A DNA stretch of 64,000 nucleotides, from NCBI GenBank assembly GCA_025617745.1, contig CM046864.1, positions 3,060,616 to 3,124,615 on the forward strand. Reading direction: 5' to 3'. The position numbers and the translations under genes were made by a program. This stretch comes from Heliocidaris erythrogramma (taxonomy: Eukaryota > Echinodermata > Echinoidea > Camarodonta > Echinometridae). Below, piece by piece: positions 59,330 to 64,000 of the stretch. The notes below the pieces were generated by a model. It was not told where the DNA came from. It searched no databases and saw only the letters and a list, made by a program, of their open reading frames with translations. The first letter of the stretch is position 1. Every line of letters begins with the position of its first letter.

Positions 59330-61432
59330 CTAAGCGGCAGTCTCTGGTCGCGTACACAGGCATCTGGTTCGAGGGAAGTTGTAGAGGCCCTTCCATTTGG
59401 TATATAGGGAAGACCACGCACCAGGTCTGCAAGGCTTTCCTAGTGGGACAGACATATCAGCAGGACCATGTTCTGTATGAAGTGAAGAAGCAGCATGGGG
59501 CTGGTCTGGTGGACGAGTGTGATGGACGCTATCAGGCAAGATGGAACTCTCATGTAGGTTGCTAACGAATAGACTGCTGGCCAGATGTGGGCGTACATTC
59601 AACGTGACAGTCGACGAGGTCACGTGACCTGGATACTGCAGCAGTTCTGTGGCCACACAACATGTGGTGTATAAGGACGGACTAACTTGCGCAGTTGAGG
59701 ACCTTCTATCGCTGTCGTCGTTTGGCGGGCATAGAGGCGCAATGATCCCGCTATCGCTAGCTACGCAGCTGCTACTCGTGCAGTGAAGATCCGTCAGCGA
59801 CACAACGGGTAGGTTGGTATTAACCCTTTCGGACATGTTAATCGATAGAGAGTGAGGCATAACGATACCTCCACAGTTAACTGAGCGGTTGCTACCAATG
59901 CATCGATCCGGTAGCTTTGTATCGGACATCGCCATAGTCACATCAGGCAAACCATAATCCAGACTGAAATTCCAATCTACAGACTCTATGAAACGACTGT
60001 CAAACACAGCAGGTTGAGAACAGTTTGCAACCACCATAGAGGACTCAAGGGGAAAATCAATACCTGGTGGAGAACAAAGTTCTCTACTGGGAGTACAGGG
60101 CATGTTCCTAGAACAGAGGAATGCAATGCTGTCGTGGCAATTGGCTTGATAATTACATTCAACTGTGGAAACACTATTCGCATCATCCTTGGAAATTACT
60201 GAAGGAAAGCACAGCTGACCAGAGTCTTCCTCAGCAGGTGTGTACACAGCTGTGCACGCAGCTGTGCTATGTAGGGGCAATGGTAGCTGACAAACCTTGG
60301 TTTTATAACTAGGCCCAGCTATGTCATTCTCATTGCAGTGATCAAGATTCCAAACATCCCCTCTGCATGTAGTTCTTAATCCATGGTAGCTAATCACATC
60401 TTCACGAATCTCTCTTCCAATATTATCACTACCACCTGTCCCACATCTACCATCTCTCTGCATGTCCTCCCCTAATACATGCATGTCACCTATGCTAGTC
60501 TCTAATAATCCAAGAATCACACTCTCACTGATCTCAAGTCTTTTATCTCCCAGATCTTTGTTCTCTTGTGTAACACATTCCTCCTCACTAGACATCATTC
60601 CAAGACCCTCACTTCTCTTATGTTTATCTACATCTGTGTTTTCATTCTCTATGAGAGTGTCATGACTGTTATAAGTATCTACACAAGGATTATCAATCAC
60701 ATTCATGAGAGTGTCATGACTGTTATCATAAGTATCTACACAAGGATTATCAATCACATTCATCTCACATCCCTCATTTCCGATATCTTTCATAATGAGA
60801 TCATAATCATCATGTTGACCAACTGATGCCAGACATCCAGGACCATCCACATTCACACCCGTCATGCCACGAAGACATGTGAGAGACGAGGCAAAAACCT
60901 GAGGGGACGATGAACCATAATAGCAAGTGACATCATCTCCAAACATGATCTGTTGCTTGGAGGGGCGGACAGACACATCATTTTGCTCCATAAAGGGAGC
61001 TCCAGCAATAACATCAACAACATTATCCAGGTAATGATCTTGGACTACCACACCCTCAAACCAAAGCTCACACCCTTCCAACAACAATGTGAAAGAGGTC
61101 AATCCAACAATTTGGGTCTGATCGACAAGACTACCCAGCAAAACGTCATGATCAAGACGCAGAGAATAATCACTGAACCCCAAATCATCAACAATAACCT
61201 CAAAACCGAAATAATCAGCTGCAGATTCTGTGATCATATTAATTCGTGATCCACTATTCACCTGAACAGAAATTGTCATATTCCCTACTGTACGAGCAAA
61301 AAAACAAGGCTTTGTCATGACCTGCCTGCTCGCAGAATTGCGCAAATTCGATTGCGATGACCTGCTAGCCGGACGCCAGCTCTTCGGCATAGGCGCCCCG
61401 GCTGCCGCGGCGGCCAGCGCGGCCTTAGCCAT
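59330..61432 (-). CDS. Retroelement protein with retropepsin-like region, 700 aa
   Basis: Single open frame starting MAKAALAAAAAGAPMPKS, an Ala-rich start that fits a 5' position about 180 bp inside the LTR. Residues of about 40-165 look like a retroviral-type aspartic protease of a Gag-Pol polyprotein: VQVNSGSRINMI at the flap-proximal active-site position and later VIAGAPFMEQNDVSVRPSK, similar to the G-x-PFL-x-ND region of Gypsy/BEL-type proteins. The expected catalytic Asp in D(S/T)G reads Asn (NSGS), so activity is doubtful. The remaining 530 residues are Ser/Asp/Cys-rich and unrecognised, with a 19-residue tandem duplication (MNVIDNPCVDTY...) at about 60660-60770. There is no zinc knuckle or reverse transcriptase. 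The frame is intact, which suggests recent insertion or continued trans-mobilisation. Confidence 0.72.
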   Translation of the reverse strand: MAKAALAAAAAGAPMPKSWRPASRSSQSNLRNSASRQVMTKPCFFARTVGNMTISVQVNSGSRINMITESAADYFGFEVIVDDLGFSDYSLRLDHDVLLGSLVDQTQIVGLTSFTLLLEGCELWFEGVVVQDHYLDNVVDVIAGAPFMEQNDVSVRPSKQQIMFGDDVTCYYGSSSPQVFASSLTCLRGMTGVNVDGPGCLASVGQHDDYDLIMKDIGNEGCEMNVIDNPCVDTYDNSHDTLMNVIDNPCVDTYNSHDTLIENENTDVDKHKRSEGLGMMSSEEECVTQENKDLGDKRLEISESVILGLLETSIGDMHVLGEDMQRDGRCGTGGSDNIGREIREDVISYHGLRTTCRGDVWNLDHCNENDIAGPSYKTKVCQLPLPLHSTAACTAVYTPAEEDSGQLCFPSVISKDDANSVSTVECNYQANCHDSIAFLCSRNMPCTPSRELCSPPGIDFPLESSMVVANCSQPAVFDSRFIESVDWNFSLDYGLPDVTMAMSDTKLPDRCIGSNRSVNCGGIVMPHSLSINMSERVNTNLPVVSLTDLHCTSSSCVASDSGIIAPLCPPNDDSDRRSSTAQVSPSLYTTCCVATELLQYPGHVTSSTVTLNVRPHLASSLFVSNLHESSILPDSVHHTRPPDQPHAASSLHTEHGPADMSVPLGKPCRPGAWSSLYTKWKGLYNFPRTRCLCTRPETAA

Positions 61433-61613
61433 AGTTTCACCCGGAGTGTCTTATCTCACATTGGCTGTGTGTATGTATGGGACCAACACAAACCGTTTTA
61501 ACAACCTCTCGTCTGACACCGATTTAGCACGGCACGCCCAGCCCCTATATTGAGGGCTAATTTTCTTTAAAGGGCTTAACTCGATTAGCGTGAATCAGAC
61601 CTAGCTGCCACCA

Positions 61614-61780
61614 CGCCATGGGTTAGTTAAGTACCAATAGGGTTAGTTAAATAAAGGAAAATACCGGACGACTTTGAGGTATGATCTGTGATGGAGTTTA
61701 TTACCATGGCCAAGAGGGCGACGCCAGGTGGCGCTATTCACTTCACATTTGTAGAATCATATCACAACAACATACTGGCG
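61614..61780 (-). repeat. LTR (5' LTR of the element)
   Basis: 167 bp, nearly identical to 57512-57682, so insertion is recent. Confidence 0.85.
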
Positions 61781-62107
61781 AAGGGCAGTGAATTTTGGGT
61801 TCATTAGAAAGATTTTTAATGTGTAAATTATTATTATCATTCAAGACTTTTCTTGCAAAAGGCCCTAAATCCCACTTTTCTTGCAAAAGGCCCTAAATCC
61901 CCAAAAATAATAAATATTAAAAGTCATATAAAATGTTTGACGGCCGCAGGATTTTTAAAATCGTGATTATTGTTACCTGCGGTGATGTCTCTTAAACATA
62001 CATGAAGATCTTCTTGAATGAAATCATAGAACTGTGTGAAACAAAAAATCTCAATTTACTAAGAAGTAGGTAAAGTTGGTTTAGGGCCTTTTGCAAGAAA
62101 ACTCTTC

Positions 62108-62735
62108 ATATGTTGGTGATGATATTGTCACTGGTTGGTTGGTTTGGTTGGAAACCTAGACAGGTTAAACAGTGGTTGGTTGGTTGGGCTTGGAAACCCT
62201 AAAAGGTGGTTATATAATGTGTTAGTGAGGATATTGTCACTGGTTGGTTGGTTGGGCTTGGAAAGCTAGACAGGTTAAACAGTGGTTGGTTGGTTGGTTG
62301 GGCTTGGAAACCTAAAAAGGTGGTTATACAATGTATGCATATATGTTGGTGCGGATATTGTATTTTTCACTAATTAATTGGTTAGTTGCCTGGGCTGGAA
62401 ACTCAGAAAGGTTAAACAATCATTCTTCAATCGGTTGGTTGGTTGGTCGGGCTTGGAAAACTTTAAAAAAAAAAGTGAAATAATATATGCATATATGTTG
62501 GTTAGGATATTGTATTTCCGATACATTCACTGGTTGTTTGATTGGGCTTGAAAACCTTAAAGTTGGTCTGGGCAATGTGTGCATTCATGATTACCTGTAT
62601 ATTTTTCATTCATTCATTGGTTGGTTGGTTGGTTTTCTTGGATACGGTCGGACCATGTATACATTGATGTTGGGGAGGATATTGCATGTTTCAGTTATTC
62701 ATTGGTTGGTTGGGCTTGAAAACAAAAACTAACAA
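62108..62735. repeat. TTGG-rich minisatellite, right part (copy C)
   Basis: Matches 29435-30075. Similarity to copies A and B ends at about 62780. Confidence 0.83.
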
Positions 62736-62865
62736 ACAAAAAGAAAAAAGAAAGATGGCTGTGCAACGTACATGTGTCTATTTTATCTAAGTCAGTCAGG
62801 AAAGTTGGCTGGTTAGGCTGGAAATTAAGAAGGTTTAGGGCTCTTGACGGTACAAGGTTTGGATG

Positions 62866-63419
62866 GTAGGGGGAGGGGTTCTATATGTAGGTAAAAAAAA
62901 ACTGGAGATGGGGATCAGTGTCCCTGGAAACGCCTGTCCCGGGACGCCGGCTGGATGTATTCCTCCCGGCAGGTCACATGACCAGGTTCCCCTCCTAGAA
63001 TTCATGTTCAGGTCTTGAAGCCTCTCTCCTCCTATATGTACATGTGTATATTCTGACACATTTGAGAAGTTTGTATTGAATAGATGATAACTGTTTGAGG
63101 GGAATCCGCGCCCCAGGAAACTCCTGTCCTGGGATCCCGACTGGATGTAATATATCTGTAAAGCGCTTAGAAACACAACCATGTATTAGGCGCTATATAA
63201 AAGCGGAATATTATTATTATTATTATTATTATTTTTCCTCCCCGCAAGTCATGTGACCCGGATTCCCCCCTTTCGTCATTTGATGTCAAGTGAATACTTA
63301 TTGCACTATTACAAATCCTGTGCTACTGAAAATATGACGGAAATTACTTTTAATAGCTGGGAATTGTCCCTAGTGGAATAAAGTTGAGAAAATGGCAATT
63401 TCATGTGTGAACTGTATTT
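62866..63419 (+). mobile_element. 3' end fragment of an SGNH element, interrupted
   Basis: Starts TAGGGGGAGGGGTTCTATAT and matches the non-coding 3' part of the element (as at 24805-25275). It is split by a small insertion at 63148-63234 and cut at GAACTGTATTT by the inverted TIR element. No coding part remains. Confidence 0.7.
63148..63234 (+). mobile_element. Short SINE-tail-like insertion with (ATT)n
   Basis: TGTAAAGCGCTTAG, then TAGGCGCTATATAAAAGCGG, ending in an ATT run, inserted in the SGNH fragment after CTGGATG. A repeat end of this kind (GCGCTATATAA plus ATT run) is common in marine invertebrate genomes. The two GCGC parts form a small inverted repeat. Confidence 0.6.
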
Positions 63420-64000
63420 GAAGAGTTTTCTTGCAAAAGGCCCTAAATCCACTTTACCTACTTCTTAGTAAATTGAGATTTTTTGTTTCACACAGTTCTA
63501 TGATTTCATTCAAGAAGATCTTCATGTATGTTTAAGAGACATCACCACAAGTAACAATAATCACAATTTTAAAAATCCTGCGGCCGTCAAATATTTTATA
63601 TGATTTTTTATATTTATTATTTTTTTGGATTTAGGGCCTTTTGCAAGAAAAGTGGGATTTAGGGCCTTTTGCAAGAAAAGTCTTGAATGATAATAGTAAT
63701 TTACGCATTAAAAATCTTTCTAATGAACCAAAAATCCACCGCCCTTGTTCACCTAGTCTCTTGTGCTGCTCCACCTGTCTATGTTCAGTAGGTTATCATA
63801 AACCTTGCCTGATATAGCAACATTATAAAATCAATCAAAATTTAAACTTCGAAAGATAATTGGGGTGACTTATCGAAAATCATCATCTGACCTTAAAAAT
63901 AAATCAGACTTGCTCTAGATAACTGCATAAAATATTTGCTTTGCTCGGATAAACCTTGCCTGATATAGCAACATTTTTAAGTCGATTCCAAAGATAATTT
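63420..64000. mobile_element. Inverted, incomplete copy of the 1.6-kb TIR element
   Basis: Begins GAAGAGTTTTCTTGC directly after GAACTGTATTT of the SGNH fragment and then follows the reverse complement of the right half of the element (as 61781-62107 and, beyond the LTR insertion, 57511 downward). It runs off the window. The uninterrupted target (GTATTTATTCTCGC) is seen at 25268-25281. Confidence 0.8.

Larger units (their letters stand above)
57512..61780 (-). mobile_element. Non-autonomous LTR retrotransposon, 4.27 kb
   Basis: Two direct repeats of about 170 bp enclose one long minus-strand frame. On the minus strand a purine tract (plus 57689-57710, read GAAGAGAAGGGAAAGAAAAA) precedes the 3' LTR, as expected for plus-strand priming. 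TGGTGGCAGC directly after the 5' LTR may be the primer-binding site. No reverse transcriptase, RNase H or integrase is present, so it must rely on another element. AAG occurs at both flanks and once in A and B at the empty site, suggesting a short target duplication. Confidence 0.82.
56225..62107. mobile_element. 1.6-kb TIR element split by an LTR retrotransposon (copy C)
   Basis: The left end GAAGAGCTTACTTGC is the best preserved match to the right end (inverse GAAGAGTTTTCTTGC). Removing the 4.27-kb LTR element leaves about 1.61 kb, equal to the copies in A and B. Its GAT microsatellite is at about 56806-57160. Confidence 0.72.
52327..62780. repeat. Segmental copy C (interrupted)
   Basis: It follows A and B from the block 3 junction to about 62780, where homology stops shortly after ACGTACATGTGTCT. 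It carries two private insertions (53927-54062 and 57512-61780) and a private deletion of about 60 bp near 55096 relative to B (43849-43910). The EGF relics and sushi exon seen in A and B are absent from the window here. Confidence 0.88.

Noticed and set aside
59155-59421. Additional small gene at the 3' end of the LTR element
   Set aside because: It overlaps the 700-codon frame in another frame and shows no domain.

Overview
This is nuclear DNA of an animal, most likely a marine invertebrate deuterostome such as an echinoderm. The grounds are AT-rich sequence, GT-AG introns, symmetric phase 1-1 exons for EGF-like and sushi domains (a fibropellin- or Notch-like modular extracellular protein), and a dense load of eukaryotic repeats. 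The species assignment is inference. No bacterial-type genes, rRNA, tRNA or CRISPR were seen.

The only host gene visible lies on the minus strand and is read from high to low coordinates. It consists mainly of one calcium-binding EGF-like exon of 111 nt copied 66 times in a tandem array with a period of about 437-445 bp, each copy carrying its own intron of about 325 nt. The array is split into three blocks: 55 exons at 1-23998, 8 exons at 37556-41173 and 3 exons at 50909-52326. All 66 exons keep the same length, reading frame and six cysteines, while the introns vary mainly in A-tract length. Block 1 shows higher-order duplications of 881 bp, 1326 bp and about 3971 bp.

Between the blocks lie copies A (23999-37555), B (41174-50908) and C (52327 to about 62780) of one large segment. 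Each starts with the 3' part of a degenerate mobile element that encoded an SGNH-hydrolase-like protein. This is followed by an AT-rich stretch without genes, a TTGG-rich minisatellite, a 1.6-kb element with terminal inverted repeats, and more minisatellite. A and B continue with decayed EGF exons, a three-cysteine EGF relic, a SINE-like repeat, a sushi exon (intact in B, frameshifted in A) and a 5'-truncated processed pseudogene.

Insertions private to one copy date the events. A carries a nearly complete 3.97-kb SGNH element (30897-34869). C carries a 136-bp palindromic element (53927-54062) and a 4.27-kb LTR retrotransposon (57512-61780) nested in its 1.6-kb element. The retrotransposon holds the longest open frame of the window, 700 codons with a retropepsin-like region whose catalytic Asp reads Asn, and no reverse transcriptase. 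The right edge (63420-64000) holds a second, inverted copy of the 1.6-kb element at a different site, which shows that this sequence is mobile.

Together the exons would give a secreted or membrane-bound protein with a very long rod of almost identical 37-residue EGF modules, interrupted by a sushi module. No signal peptide, membrane segment, promoter or terminal exon of this gene lies in the window.
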